DNA of 64,000 nt from Yeosuana marina. GTDB taxonomy: Bacteria; Bacteroidota; Bacteroidia; Flavobacteriales; Flavobacteriaceae. How positions within the stretch are numbered: position 1 is the stretch's first letter; every line of letters starts with the position of its first letter. A model generated the notes under the pieces. That model ran no database searches and was not told where the DNA came from. It was given only the letters and a program-made list of their open reading frames with translations. The DNA is taken from assembly GCF_011762485.1 (NCBI RefSeq), contig NZ_JAAKGI010000046.1, positions 124,686-188,685 of the forward strand. The letters are read 5' to 3'. Shown piece by piece: positions 7,294 to 16,772 of this stretch. Position numbers and translations under genes: made by a program.

Positions 7294-8134
7294 ACTTATT
7301 TAGCATGCCTTTCCATCTCAATTTTCTAATAAACATTCCTTGTTCTTCAGTCACCAGATAAGGTATTTTGTCTTTTTTAGCTTTGAAATAACCAGATATA
7401 TAATCTTTAAATAAAGAAAAACGTTGTTTTCTGTAGGCGAGTTTTAATGCAGAAATTAAGGTAATTAAAAATCCATATCGCATTTTATACATGGCTTCAC
7501 CTTGTAAATATTTGGAGGCCTTGTTATAATTAATACCAGTTGGTTTTAAATGTTTTATATGAAGTGTTTCATCGGTTAAAATTTCCCAGTTGTAATACTT
7601 GGCAAGTAGCTCATCAATAGTATCCCATCCCATTGAAGGTTTCAGTTTTCCAATTTGAATAAAGCAATCTTTACGATAAGCTTTTAAGGCGCCTCGAATA
7701 TGGTCTTTTCTGGTTAAGTTTTCAACAATCCAGTCATTATTTTTTTGAACATAACAAAATCCAGCAGCCATTCCTAAGCGTTCGTTATTTTTAAAGTGTA
7801 ATGCAATCTGCTCTACATAATTGTTCGGAAAAATTAAGTCGGCGTCAAATTTGCAAATCACATCATAATCACTATCTAAAGTTTCAAAACCTTTATAAAA
7901 GGCATTGATTATTTTTGAACCTGGTAAGTGTTCGTTAGACGATTTGGAATTTACTAATTGAATCCAATGATATTTAGTGCTGTAACTTTCTACAATATCT
8001 TGAGTATTATCAGTTGAATTATCATTTACTACAACAACTTGTTTTGGTAAAAGTGTTTGGTGAACTAAAGAATCTAAGGTTAACCCAATAGAATCTTGTT
8101 CGTTGTGTGCGGGTATGACTATATAGAAATTCAA
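7286..8134 (-). CDS. Glycosyltransferase family 2
   Basis: 282 residues. It is a GT-A fold GT2 protein: I-V-I-P-A-H-N-E-Q at the start, V-V-V-N-D-N-S-T-D-N-T (nucleotide binding) and F-D-A-D-L-I-F-P (DxD metal site). The start is uncertain. A TTG at 8155 lies inside a TAACTTTG promoter-like box, so the TTG at 8134 (next residues N-F-Y-I-V-I-P) is preferred. It would transfer a sugar from a nucleotide-sugar donor to a surface polymer or lipid; the acceptor is unknown. It follows a methyltransferase and a ketosynthase III-like gene on the same strand, which hints at modification of a lipid or surface molecule. Confidence 0.82.
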   Translation of the reverse strand: MNFYIVIPAHNEQDSIGLTLDSLVHQTLLPKQVVVVNDNSTDNTQDIVESYSTKYHWIQLVNSKSSNEHLPGSKIINAFYKGFETLDSDYDVICKFDADLIFPNNYVEQIALHFKNNERLGMAAGFCYVQKNNDWIVENLTRKDHIRGALKAYRKDCFIQIGKLKPSMGWDTIDELLAKYYNWEILTDETLHIKHLKPTGINYNKASKYLQGEAMYKMRYGFLITLISALKLAYRKQRFSLFKDYISGYFKAKKDKIPYLVTEEQGMFIRKLRWKGMLNKFI

Positions 8135-8152
8135 ACTCCTGAGTTTAGGACT

Positions 8153-8160
8153 CAAAGTTA
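8153..8160 (-). promoter_or_regulatory. Promoter -7 element upstream of glycosyltransferase
   Basis: TAACTTTG on the minus strand matches TAnnTTTG. Its last three bases are the TTG that would otherwise be taken as the start codon, which argues for the downstream TTG at 8134. A TGAGT-N5-ACTCA dyad follows at 8140-8154. Confidence 0.4.
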
Positions 8161-8192
8161 AAATTTATTTCTCTATATCTTTCCTTTAGAAT

Positions 8193-8720
8193 TTAATTAT
8201 TGATGCGCTCAGCATACACAATATAATAACGTGGCGTAAACCATCTTAATAGAGGTCTAATACCAAGTTTCTTGGTTGGATTGGTCCATTTTTGGCGCGC
8301 TTTTATTTCCCATCCAGCTTTCTCAAGCAACCAATCAAACTGCCAGTCTTCAAATTCATGATAATGCCTGTCCCACATATCGGTTTTGCTTCTATAGGCT
8401 GTTGAAAACCATAATCTAAGCGGAATGCTCGCTACTAATTTATCAGCTTTAATAGATTTTAAAACGGTGAAAGGCGATAATAAATGTTCAAAAATTTCAA
8501 AAGCGGTCACTACATCTGCTTTAGAATTTTCAATAGAAGAAGTATCAATATCTAAATCCTCACCTTTGGTATTTTCTACGTTGAATCCTTCGGATTTTAA
8601 AATGTCTGTAAACGGATTTTCAACACCTAAATCTAATATAGACTGAGTATTAGAAACATGAGCATTTAAAAATTCTATAGTGTGTTTATAACGTTTATTT
8701 GGATAGCTTTTCTCGTACAT
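8193..8720 (-). CDS. Class I SAM-dependent methyltransferase
   Basis: 175 residues from the ATG at 8720 (M-Y-E-K-S-Y-P); ATGs at 8726 and 8732 are alternatives. S-I-L-D-L-G-V-E-N-P is motif I of a Rossmann-fold methyltransferase, and A-D-V-V-T-A-F-E-I-F-E-H is the motif following beta-4. The C-terminal half contains R-H-Y-H-E-F, seen in methyltransferases acting on lipids or small molecules. The substrate cannot be identified. A CCCAT...ATGGG dyad (8728-8742) overlaps the upstream ATG and could affect start choice. It lies between the ketosynthase-like and glycosyltransferase genes. Confidence 0.75.
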   Translation of the reverse strand: MYEKSYPNKRYKHTIEFLNAHVSNTQSILDLGVENPFTDILKSEGFNVENTKGEDLDIDTSSIENSKADVVTAFEIFEHLLSPFTVLKSIKADKLVASIPLRLWFSTAYRSKTDMWDRHYHEFEDWQFDWLLEKAGWEIKARQKWTNPTKKLGIRPLLRWFTPRYYIVYAERINN

Positions 8721-8781
8721 AATCATTCCCATATAAAATGGGATGGTTTAATAATTTTCAAATAAATGAAAATTTTAGTTA

Positions 8782-9840
8782 TTAATATTTGTAAACTAAT
8801 GCATTAACGCTCATTCCTGAGCCAACACTTGCAAATATAATAACATCACCTTTATTTAAGCTGTGGTTTTCTAATTTGTTATTCCTCACTAAATCAAAAA
8901 GTGTAGGCACCGTAGCAACCGAACTATTTCCTAAGTTTTGAATGCTCATCGGCATAATATTGTCGGGAATATTGGTTTTGTAAAGTCTGTAAAAACGTTT
9001 TAAAATGGCTTCATCCATTTTTTCGTTAGCTTGATGTATAAAAATCTTTTTGACATCTTTTATATCAACACCACTATTATCCAAACACGTTTTCATGGCT
9101 TGTGGTACATAATTGAGTCCGAATTCGTAAATTTTACGACCAGCCATTTTTATATAGCGCGTATTTCTATCTAATTCTTGATTATTAGAATTTCCAAAGT
9201 ATAAATAATAAGCTTCATCATAAGTATAGGTAGCGGATTCATGCGCTAAAATGCCTCCCTTATCGTCTGTAGCTTCAATAATAGCAGCACCTGCACCATC
9301 TGAGAATATCATAGCATCTCTATCATATTTGTCAATAACTCTTGATAAAGTCTCGGTTCCAATAACCAAACAGCGCTTGGCCATTCCAGCGGTTATAAAC
9401 GCTTTGGCTTGAATAACTGTTTCAATCCAGCCAGGGCAACCAAAAAGGATGTCGTAAGCAACACATTTTGGGTTTTTAATACCCAGACTATGCTTGATTC
9501 TGGATGACAATGCTGGTAACATATCACTTTGAATAGTGTTATGTTTTACATCTCCAAAATTATGAGCAACAATAATATAGTCTATAGTTTCAGGATCTAT
9601 TTTCGCGTCTATAATAGCTTTTTCGGCGGCAAAAAAACCTAAATCTGATGAGTTTAGATGTTCTTTTGCATAGCGTCTTTCTGAAATTCCTGTAATGGCT
9701 TTAAATTTTTCAATGATAACAGTGTTTTCACTATTAATTGGTGTGCCATCTGTATTTAAAAAAGTGTTCTTATTAAAACTTTCGTTTTTTTCAATGATAT
9801 CTGGAATATAGCTACCAGTACCAGTAATTTTAATATTCAT
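8782..9840 (-). CDS. 3-oxoacyl-ACP synthase III-like (FabH/KASIII family)
   Basis: 352 residues, thiolase fold. The Cys-His-Asn triad is visible: Cys near residue 135 in L-F-G-C-P-G-W, His near 267 in F-I-H-Q-A-N, and Asn near 305 in N-L-G-N-S-S. The S-D-G-A-G-A-A segment is also typical. FabH enzymes condense acyl-CoA with malonyl-ACP. This version is longer than housekeeping FabH (about 320 residues) and sits with a methyltransferase and a glycosyltransferase. It may therefore act in a specialised lipid or secondary-metabolite path, not in basal fatty-acid initiation. That role is inference. Confidence 0.8.
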   Translation of the reverse strand: MNIKITGTGSYIPDIIEKNESFNKNTFLNTDGTPINSENTVIIEKFKAITGISERRYAKEHLNSSDLGFFAAEKAIIDAKIDPETIDYIIVAHNFGDVKHNTIQSDMLPALSSRIKHSLGIKNPKCVAYDILFGCPGWIETVIQAKAFITAGMAKRCLVIGTETLSRVIDKYDRDAMIFSDGAGAAIIEATDDKGGILAHESATYTYDEAYYLYFGNSNNQELDRNTRYIKMAGRKIYEFGLNYVPQAMKTCLDNSGVDIKDVKKIFIHQANEKMDEAILKRFYRLYKTNIPDNIMPMSIQNLGNSSVATVPTLFDLVRNNKLENHSLNKGDVIIFASVGSGMSVNALVYKY

Positions 9841-9943
9841 AATTATAAAATTATGCCTTTAATTTAGTCATCATACGAAAGTACATAGTTAAAATTAAAG
9901 GCCAATTAAAATGTATAAAATTTTACGATGTTCATCGTGTCAA

Positions 9944-12793
9944 TTATGCCTCAATATAGGCTTCAATTGGAGCACAGGTACATATTAAATTCCTGTCTCC
10001 ATAAGCATCATCGACACGTCTTACAGTGGGCCAAAACTTATTCTCTTTTACATAGTCTAACGGAAATGCTGCAGCTTCTCTTGAGTATGGAAATGTCCAC
10101 TCATCCGAAGTTATCATCTCTAAAGTATGAGGGGCGTTTTTTAAAATATTATGCATGTCATTTTTAGAGGATTCATCAATTTCTTTTTTAATTGAAATCA
10201 TAGCATCACAAAAACGATCCATTTCTTGTTTGCTTTCACTTTCAGTAGGTTCTATCATTAAGGTTCCTGCAACAGGAAACGACACCGTAGGTGCATGAAA
10301 ACCATAATCCATGAGGCGTTTCGCAATATCGGTTACTTCAATGCCATGTTCTTTAAAAGGTCTACAGTCAACAATCATTTCATGTGCTGCTCTTCCGCAT
10401 TCTCCAGAGTATAAGGTGTCAAAACTTCCTTGTAAACGATGCTTAACATAATTGGCATTTAAAATGGCTATTTTGGTAGATTCGGTTAACCCCTCGGCTC
10501 CAAGCATTTTAATATATCCATAAGAAATTAAACAAGCCAATGCCGATCCAAAAGGCGCAGCAGAAATTGCTGTAATCGCTTTGCTACCTCCAGTTTTTAC
10601 AATAGGATTACCAGGTAAAAACGGAACTAGTTGTTTAGCAACACAAATAGGGCCAACACCTGGGCCACCTCCGCCATGAGGAATAGCAAAGGTTTTATGT
10701 AGGTTTAAATGACAAACATCAGCACCAATATTTCCTGGATTGGTTAATCCTACTTGGGCGTTCATGTTAGCACCATCCATATAAACTTGTCCCCCGTTAT
10801 CATGAATAATCTTTGTAATCTCTTTGATAGCAGATTCGTAAACTCCATGAGTTGATGGATAAGTTACCATTAATGCCGACAAATTATCTTTGTGTAATTC
10901 TGCTTTTTCTCGTAAATCTTCAACATCAATATTACCTTCAGCTGTAGATTTTGTGACCACAACTTTCATACCGGCCATAACAGCACTTGCAGGGTTGGTA
11001 CCGTGTGCCGAAGACGGAATTAAACAAATATTTCGGTGTCCTTCTCCATTAGACTCATGATATGCTTTAATAACCATAAGGCCAGCGTATTCCCCTTGAG
11101 CACCTGAATTGGGTTGTAATGAAGTCGCTGCAAAACCAGTAATTTCGGTTAGTTGATCTTCTAATTCTTTTAAAACAGTTAGATAGCCTTTAGCTTGTTT
11201 TAGTGGTGCAAACGGGTGAATATTACCCCATTTAAACCAACTTAGTGGCAGCATTTCTGCAGCAGCATTGAGTTTCATGGTGCAAGATCCTAAAGAAATC
11301 ATAGAATGATTTAATGATAAATCTTTGCGCTCAAGCATTTTTATATAACGCATTAATTCCGTTTCAGAATGGTGTTTGTTAAAAACATCAAGCGTTAAAA
11401 AATCTGAATGTCTTTGAAGCGTTTCAGAAATATTATTGGATTCAGAAATATATTCTATTTTAATTGTGTCTTTTTTAGCGGCTTCAGCAAAAACAGAAAT
11501 AATATAGTTGACGTCTCTAACAGCTGTTGTTTCGTTTATGGAAATAGTGACCGTTTCCTTATCTGGATAAAAGAAATTTACCTTTTTCTCTTTGGCAATT
11601 TTCTTGATTTTTTTTGAATCTGTTTTTATTTGAAGCGTATCAAAAAAGGAATTATTAACCTGTTTAAATCCTAATTTTGCTAAGGCATTTGAAAGCGTCG
11701 AGGCTGTATTGTGAACTTTATTTGCTATAAATTTTAAGCCTTTTGGTCCGTGATATACAGCATACATACTCGCCATTACGGCTAATAACACTTGTGCTGT
11801 ACAAATGTTTGAAGTAGCTTTATCGCGCTTAATGTGTTGTTCACGTGTTTGTAAAGCCATTCGTAGCGCTCTATTACCATTAGCGTCTTTTGTTACACCA
11901 ATAATTCTACCAGGTAAATCACGCTTATAAGCTTCTTTAGTTGCAAAATAAGCTGCGTGAGGACCACCATATCCCATGGGGATACCAAAACGTTGTGTGG
12001 TTCCTAAAACAACATCTGCACCAAATTTCCCGGGTGCTTCAAGCTTTATTAAACTTAGAATATCTGCTGCAACAGCAACTTTAATTTGGTTGTCGTTGGC
12101 TGTACTGATAAAGGATTTAATATCCGTTATCTGACCATCTTTGCCAGGATATTGTAAAATCGCTCCAAAGAACTCATTAGAAAAGTCAAAACTGCTTTCA
12201 TCTCCAACAACCAATTCAATTCCTATTGGTTTTGAACGTGTTTCAAGCAACGATAAGGTTTGTGGTAATATGGCGTCAGAAACAAAAAACTTATTGACGT
12301 TATTTTTCTTTTGGTCTCGTTCTCTTACTGAAAATAACAAACTCATAGCTTCAGCCGCCGCTGTACTTTCATCTAAAAGCGATGCGTTAGCTATTTCCAT
12401 ACCCGTTAAGTCGGTAATCATCGTTTGAAAATTCAATAACGCTTCTAATCGGCCTTGTGCAATTTCAGCTTGATACGGTGTATAAGCGGTATACCATCCT
12501 GGATTTTCAAGAATATTTCTTTGAATCACGGCAGGCATAATCGTTGGATGATAGCCTAAGCCAATGTATGTTTTATATGCTTTATTTTTTTTAGATAGTT
12601 CGTGAATATGAAGTAAATATTCGTGTTCTGTCATAGGTTCATCAAGTTGTAAGTCTTTTTTTAAACGAATGTCATCAGGAATAGTTTCATAAATTAATTG
12701 ATCTAAAGAGTCTACACCTATGGTTTTTAACATAAGGTTTTGGTCGTGTTCTCTTGGACCGATATGACGCAGTGCAAAAGCGTTTGTATTCAT
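9944..12793 (-). CDS. gcvP: Glycine dehydrogenase (decarboxylating), P-protein of glycine cleavage system
   Basis: 949 residues, the usual length for the fused single-chain P-protein. It has the A-L-R-H-I-G-P start, [10 protein letters not shown] in the first half, [10 protein letters not shown] at mid-protein, and the PLP site H-L-N-L-H-K-T-F near residue 700 followed by the glycine-rich P-H-G-G-G-G-P-G. The P-protein decarboxylates glycine and loads the aminomethyl group onto lipoyl-GcvH. gcvT and gcvH are not adjacent. The gene stands alone, divergent from the membrane protein at 12913. No glycine riboswitch was recognised in the 119-bp divergent spacer. Confidence 0.97.
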   Translation of the reverse strand: MNTNAFALRHIGPREHDQNLMLKTIGVDSLDQLIYETIPDDIRLKKDLQLDEPMTEHEYLLHIHELSKKNKAYKTYIGLGYHPTIMPAVIQRNILENPGWYTAYTPYQAEIAQGRLEALLNFQTMITDLTGMEIANASLLDESTAAAEAMSLLFSVRERDQKKNNVNKFFVSDAILPQTLSLLETRSKPIGIELVVGDESSFDFSNEFFGAILQYPGKDGQITDIKSFISTANDNQIKVAVAADILSLIKLEAPGKFGADVVLGTTQRFGIPMGYGGPHAAYFATKEAYKRDLPGRIIGVTKDANGNRALRMALQTREQHIKRDKATSNICTAQVLLAVMASMYAVYHGPKGLKFIANKVHNTASTLSNALAKLGFKQVNNSFFDTLQIKTDSKKIKKIAKEKKVNFFYPDKETVTISINETTAVRDVNYIISVFAEAAKKDTIKIEYISESNNISETLQRHSDFLTLDVFNKHHSETELMRYIKMLERKDLSLNHSMISLGSCTMKLNAAAEMLPLSWFKWGNIHPFAPLKQAKGYLTVLKELEDQLTEITGFAATSLQPNSGAQGEYAGLMVIKAYHESNGEGHRNICLIPSSAHGTNPASAVMAGMKVVVTKSTAEGNIDVEDLREKAELHKDNLSALMVTYPSTHGVYESAIKEITKIIHDNGGQVYMDGANMNAQVGLTNPGNIGADVCHLNLHKTFAIPHGGGGPGVGPICVAKQLVPFLPGNPIVKTGGSKAITAISAAPFGSALACLISYGYIKMLGAEGLTESTKIAILNANYVKHRLQGSFDTLYSGECGRAAHEMIVDCRPFKEHGIEVTDIAKRLMDYGFHAPTVSFPVAGTLMIEPTESESKQEMDRFCDAMISIKKEIDESSKNDMHNILKNAPHTLEMITSDEWTFPYSREAAAFPLDYVKENKFWPTVRRVDDAYGDRNLICTCAPIEAYIEA

Positions 12794-12900
12794 AGAAATT
12801 TTATTGAAAATTTATGAGCAAAATTACATAATTAAAAGCCCTTTTTTGGTAATACACATGAAAGTTTTTAACCATTTAATAGCTTTATTAACAGTTTAAT

Positions 12901-12908
12901 TACTTTTG
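12901..12908 (+). promoter_or_regulatory. Promoter -7 element very close to start codon
   Basis: TACTTTTG matches TAnnTTTG and ends four bases before the ATG at 12913, leaving essentially no room for a 5' leader. Confidence 0.4.
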
Positions 12909-12912
12909 TAAG

Positions 12913-13758
12913 ATGAATGTGTTTAAACAGATTTTAAATTTTTATATCAATAGCAGTATACATGTTGCTTTAGCGGTGTTTTCGATGGCATGGATTACAC
13001 TAATGGATTTTAATATATCCTATGATGCTAATGTGTTGTATTTTATATTTTATGCGTCTATAACAGGGTATAATTTTGTTAAGTTTTTTGGAATAGCAAA
13101 ATTCCACCATCGTAGTTTAACAACATGGTTGAAATTGATTCAGATTTTTTCGCTTATATGCTTTATTTTGATGTGTTATTATGGGGTAATGCTTGAAGAA
13201 AGCACTATGCTATATATAGCAGGTTTTGGTCTTATTACGTTTTTATATGCGATACCTTTTTTGCCTACGCGATTTTTTAGAGATGAAAAAAATAATTTAC
13301 GAAGTATTGCAGGATTGAAAGTTTATTTAATTGCATTGGTATGGAGCGGTGTAACTGTCTTTCTTCCGTTACTAAATAATACATATCATATTAACCAAGA
13401 TGTTCTTATAACAGGTGCTCAACGCTTTCTATTTGTTATCATATTGATGTTACCATTTGAAATTAGAGATTTACAGTTTGATAGCTTAAAACTTGCTACA
13501 ATTCCTCAAAAAATAGGTGTTAAAAGGACAAAAATAATGGGGTTTGTTTTAGGCATGCTTTTCTTTTTTTTAGAATTTTTTAAAGATGATGCACAAGAAA
13601 GCCAGGTAGAGTCTTTACTTATTATAACAATTATATCAATTTTGTTTGTAGTCTTTTCTAAAAAAGGACAAGGAAAATATTACTGTTCATTTTGGGTGGA
13701 AGGTATACCAGTTTTATGGCTATTGTTATACCTTATAGTTCAAGGTTATTTTCTTTAA
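12913..13758 (+). CDS. Polytopic membrane protein, UbiA-prenyltransferase-like
   Basis: 281 residues with seven to nine hydrophobic helices. The E-I-R-D-L-Q-F-D-S segment near residue 190, followed by I-G-V-K-R-T-K, resembles the second Asp-rich motif of UbiA-type aromatic prenyltransferases. The first N-D-x-x-D motif is absent, so catalysis of that kind is doubtful. A divergent UbiA-like membrane protein of unknown function is the most defensible reading. Its last 26 bp overlap the 3' end of the anti-sigma-like gene tail to tail. A TACTTTTG promoter-like box ends four bases before the ATG. Confidence 0.5.
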   Translation: MNVFKQILNFYINSSIHVALAVFSMAWITLMDFNISYDANVLYFIFYASITGYNFVKFFGIAKFHHRSLTTWLKLIQIFSLICFILMCYYGVMLEESTMLYIAGFGLITFLYAIPFLPTRFFRDEKNNLRSIAGLKVYLIALVWSGVTVFLPLLNNTYHINQDVLITGAQRFLFVIILMLPFEIRDLQFDSLKLATIPQKIGVKRTKIMGFVLGMLFFFLEFFKDDAQESQVESLLIITIISILFVVFSKKGQGKYYCSFWVEGIPVLWLLLYLIVQGYFL

Positions 13759-14002
13759 TGGCTTTTTCAAAATCTTTCTTTAAGCACTCCTTGTCTTTTT
13801 TATTCATGCAGGTAATTTTTGAATGTTTTATGACTGATGAAAGTTTAGAATTAGTTTTAGAATATTTTCTACATGCTTTACAGTAAAGTAAATGAATGTT
13901 GAGTTTAATTTTTTCTAAGAAAGAAGATTCATCGTACTGCGCTTTATCACAAACACAGTTTGCTTCACTACAAGGAATGCCTATTTTAAGTTTTTTACCC
14001 AT
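13733..14002 (-). CDS. Small zinc-binding anti-sigma-like protein
   Basis: 89 residues from the ATG at 14002, two bases after the stop of the sigma-factor gene. It contains H-L-L-Y-C-K-A-C, the H-x3-C-x2-C pattern of zinc-binding anti-sigma (ZAS/zf-HC2) domains, plus three more cysteines near the N terminus. No membrane segment is present. Position and motif suggest a soluble regulator of the upstream ECF sigma factor; this is inferred. It ends inside the convergent membrane-protein gene. Confidence 0.6.
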   Translation of the reverse strand: MGKKLKIGIPCSEANCVCDKAQYDESSFLEKIKLNIHLLYCKACRKYSKTNSKLSSVIKHSKITCMNKKDKECLKKDFEKAIKENNLEL

Positions 14003-14004
14003 AA

Positions 14005-14559
14005 TTAAAACCAATTTTCTTCAAGACAAGCCGCTAAAGCTGTTCGGGCTCTGTGAATAATTACCCAAAGATTAGACGACGTAATATTTAATTCATTACA
14101 AATAACTTCAGTTTCATAGCCTTCAATAGTTTTCATTCTAAAAATTGTTGCTTGTTTTTCTGGTAATTTAGATAAGCAGTTATATATGGCGTCACTAAGT
14201 TCTTCGTTTTGTATTTTATCTTCGGCTGTTTTGTCAAAAGGGTCAGCCACTTGTTCTTCAAGCCAATCGCCTTCAGTTTCTGTATCACTATTATAGGTTA
14301 TTCTAACTTCAGCTTTTCCTTTATTAGAATTTATTTTACGATAATGATCAATAATTTTTCGTTTTAAAATTGAAATGAGCCACGTACGTTCACTCGCTTC
14401 TCCTTTAAAATTCTTCATTGATTTTAAACCAGCCAAAAAAGTTTCCTGCACTAAATCCTGCGCCATTTCCTTATCATTTACGCGAGTAATCGTGTAATTG
14501 AATAAGTAATCGGCATATAAATCTATCCACTTGTTAGGATTTAAAAGGTGCTTTGGCAT
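14005..14559 (-). CDS. ECF-type RNA polymerase sigma factor
   Basis: 184 residues. Region 2 shows D-L-V-Q-E-T-F-L-A-G-L and F-K-G-E-A-S-E-R-T-W-L-I-S-I-L-K-R-K-I-I-D. Region 4 shows L-P-E-K-Q-A-T-I-F-R-M-K-T-I-E-G-Y and a helix-turn-helix ending I-I-H-R-A-R-T-A-L. The two are joined by an acidic linker. The C-terminal C-L-E-E-N-W-F ending is one I associate with a conserved flavobacterial sigma family. It directs RNA polymerase to a stress or envelope regulon that is not identifiable here. A zinc anti-sigma-like gene follows immediately. Confidence 0.9.
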   Translation of the reverse strand: MPKHLLNPNKWIDLYADYLFNYTITRVNDKEMAQDLVQETFLAGLKSMKNFKGEASERTWLISILKRKIIDHYRKINSNKGKAEVRITYNSDTETEGDWLEEQVADPFDKTAEDKIQNEELSDAIYNCLSKLPEKQATIFRMKTIEGYETEVICNELNITSSNLWVIIHRARTALAACLEENWF

Positions 14560-14609
14560 GTAGTATTTAAAATATTTATAATCAAAAATAGCGTAAAATA
14601 AATTGGTAT

Positions 14610-16649
14610 CTAATTTTTAATCAATCCCGCTCTCCTTAACAAGGCTTCTGGCTGAGGTTCTTTTCCGCGAAAGCGTTTGTAGAGTATCATTGGATCTTCA
14701 GTACCACCTTGAGATAATACATTATCTTTAAATTTTGTAGCAACTTCTTTATTGAAAATTCCAGCTTCTTTAAAATATTCAAAGGCATCAGCATCTAATA
14801 CTTCAGCCCATTTATAACTGTAATATCCTGAAGAATAACCACCTTGAAAGATATGAGAAAACGAGGTGCTCATGCAGTTTTCAGCAACATCTGGGTATAG
14901 TTTTGTATTTTTAAAAGCTTCAACTTCATGCGCTTTTACATTTGTTATAATAGTCGGATCGACGCCGTGCCAACTCATATCTAGTAGTCCAAAGCTTAAT
15001 TGTCGAAGTGTTTGCATCCCTTCATGAAAGGTTGCAGAGTTTTTAATTTTTTCAATTAATTCCATTGGAATTACATCTCCCGTTTCGTAATGGGTAGCAA
15101 ATAATTCTAAAGCTTCTTTTTCGTAGCACCAATTTTCAAGCACTTGGCTAGGTAATTCTACAAAATCCCAAAATACGCTTGTGCCTGATAAACTTGGATA
15201 TGTGGTGTTGGCTAACATGCCATGAAGGGCATGACCAAACTCATGAAATAAGGTAGTAACTTCATTAAAAGTTAATAACGATGGTTTGCTCTTTGTTGGC
15301 TTTGTAAAGTTGCAAACTATCGATATATGCGGTCTGCTGTTGTCTCCGTTTTTAACGTATTGAGGTTTAAAAGAGGTCATCCAAGCGCCATTTCGTTTTC
15401 CTGCTCTTGGGAAAAAATCGGCATAAAAAATGGAAACTAAATCACCTTGATTATCAACCACTTTATAGGTGAGAACATCTTGATGGTATTTATCAATACT
15501 GGTTATTTCTTCAAAATGTAATCCGTACAATTTTTGTGCTACTGTAAACACGCCATTAATCACATTTTCTAGTTTGAAGTAAGGTTTTAGTTTTTCATCA
15601 TCTAAATCAAACAGTTTTTGTTTTAGTTTTTCTGAATAATAAGCACTGTCCCATTTTTCTAATTCTTCGATACCATCTATTTCTTTGGCGAATTTTTGAA
15701 GATTTTCAAATTCCTTTTGAGCTGCTGGCTTAGCCTTTTCTAATAATTCATTTAAAAAAGAAGAAACCTTTTCGGGTGTTTTTGCCATACGTTCTTCTAG
15801 TACAAAATGTGCATGAGTTTTGTAGCCCAATAATTGAGCACGCTCAAAACGAAGTTTAGCAATATCTAATACATGTGCTTGATTGTCGAGAGCATCGTTA
15901 TGAAATCCCTTTTTGCCTGCTGCAATAGCTAACTTTTTCCTTAATTCTCTGTTGTCAGCATAAGTCATAAAAGGAATATAACTGGGGTAGTCCAGTGTAA
16001 ATAACCAACCTTCTTTGTCTTTTGATTCTGCTAATTGTTTAGCTGCTTCAATAGTGCCCTCTGGAAGTCCAGATAAGTCATCTTCATTGGTGATTAGCAT
16101 TTCAAACTTATTGGTTTCAGCTAACACATTTTCTCCAAACTTAAGTTTTAACTGACTTAGTTTTTTGTCTATATCACGGAGTTTTAGTTTCTTGTCTTCA
16201 GGTAAATTAGCACCATTTCTTGAGAAACTTTTATATTTATTATCAAGAAGAGTTTGTTGTTCAACGGTTAAATCGAGAGAATCTTTTTGTTTGTAAACAG
16301 CCTTAACACGTTTAAAAAGCTCTTTGTTTAAAGCGATATCATTACTAAATTCTGATAATAAAGGAGAAACTTCCTGAGCAATTTTTTGAATATCTTCGTT
16401 CGTTTCGGCAGAATTAAGATTGAAAAATATACTCGAAATTCTATCCAATTGTTCACCCGAAAAATCTAAAGCTTCAATCGTATTTTCAAAAGAAGGCGCT
16501 TCGGTATTGTTTACAATCGTATCAATTTCAGCCTTTGCATCTTGAATAGCTTGTTTAAAGGCTGGAAGAAAATCGTCGTTTCTTATTTTTGAAAAAGGAG
16601 CTGTATTGTATTTAGTTACAAACGGTTTTGTTAATATATTCTGATTCAT
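14610..16649 (-). CDS. M3-family zinc metallopeptidase (oligopeptidase A / dipeptidyl carboxypeptidase type)
   Basis: 679 residues from the ATG at 16649 (M-N-Q-N-I-L-T-K-P); the upstream extension has no family match. The zinc site is H-E-F-G-H-A-L-H-G near residue 470, with the third ligand Glu in W-D-F-V-E-L-P-S-Q about 25 residues later. The C-terminal G-G-Y-S-S-G-Y-Y-S-Y motif is characteristic of M3A peptidases and shapes the substrate pocket. No signal peptide is present, so it degrades short peptides in the cytoplasm. It lies downstream of purE on the same strand, separated by a hairpin and possibly by an opposite-strand RNA. Confidence 0.92.
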   Translation of the reverse strand: MNQNILTKPFVTKYNTAPFSKIRNDDFLPAFKQAIQDAKAEIDTIVNNTEAPSFENTIEALDFSGEQLDRISSIFFNLNSAETNEDIQKIAQEVSPLLSEFSNDIALNKELFKRVKAVYKQKDSLDLTVEQQTLLDNKYKSFSRNGANLPEDKKLKLRDIDKKLSQLKLKFGENVLAETNKFEMLITNEDDLSGLPEGTIEAAKQLAESKDKEGWLFTLDYPSYIPFMTYADNRELRKKLAIAAGKKGFHNDALDNQAHVLDIAKLRFERAQLLGYKTHAHFVLEERMAKTPEKVSSFLNELLEKAKPAAQKEFENLQKFAKEIDGIEELEKWDSAYYSEKLKQKLFDLDDEKLKPYFKLENVINGVFTVAQKLYGLHFEEITSIDKYHQDVLTYKVVDNQGDLVSIFYADFFPRAGKRNGAWMTSFKPQYVKNGDNSRPHISIVCNFTKPTKSKPSLLTFNEVTTLFHEFGHALHGMLANTTYPSLSGTSVFWDFVELPSQVLENWCYEKEALELFATHYETGDVIPMELIEKIKNSATFHEGMQTLRQLSFGLLDMSWHGVDPTIITNVKAHEVEAFKNTKLYPDVAENCMSTSFSHIFQGGYSSGYYSYKWAEVLDADAFEYFKEAGIFNKEVATKFKDNVLSQGGTEDPMILYKRFRGKEPQPEALLRRAGLIKN

Positions 16650-16667
16650 TTTATAAAATTTAAAGAG

Positions 16668-16685
16668 AACTATGCGTGCATAGTT
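16668..16685. repeat. Perfect inverted repeat upstream of M3 peptidase
   Basis: AACTATGC at 16668-16675 and GCATAGTT at 16678-16685, with a 2-nt spacer, 18 bp upstream of the peptidase start. On the plus strand it runs into a T-tract, so it could also be read as a short hairpin. Confidence 0.55.
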
Positions 16686-16692
16686 TTTTTTG

Positions 16693-16772
16693 TATATTTG
16701 CACTCATTGTTTTGAAGAGTGACTAATTCAAATTAATACTCGAAAGGCCCCGGATTGTATTCGGGGTTTTTT
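16693..16772 (+). ncRNA. Candidate small RNA, about 70 nt
   Basis: On the plus strand, opposite to both neighbours, TATATTTG (16693-16700) matches the -7 promoter consensus and is followed by CACTC...GAGTG (16701-16721), a possible 5' stem. The stretch ends with CCCCG/CGGGG (16748-16752 and 16762-16766) and a six-T run, a plausible intrinsic terminator on this strand. No ORF fits. The -33 element is not convincing. The alternative is that the hairpin merely ends purE transcription from the other strand. Confidence 0.4.
16748..16772 (+). terminator. Hairpin with T-run, best read on plus strand
   Basis: A five-bp GC stem, CCCCG/CGGGG, with a nine-nt loop and T6. The T-run contains the last bases of the purE stop codon region. 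On the minus strand only a weak U-tract follows the stem. Confidence 0.55.

Noticed and set aside
9928-10167. 79-codon plus-strand ORF at the end of gcvP
   Set aside because: Antisense to the conserved P-protein C terminus; no independent support.
16748-16772. Simple purE terminator
   Set aside because: Not excluded, but the T-run is on the opposite strand; kept as plus-strand terminator with moderate confidence.
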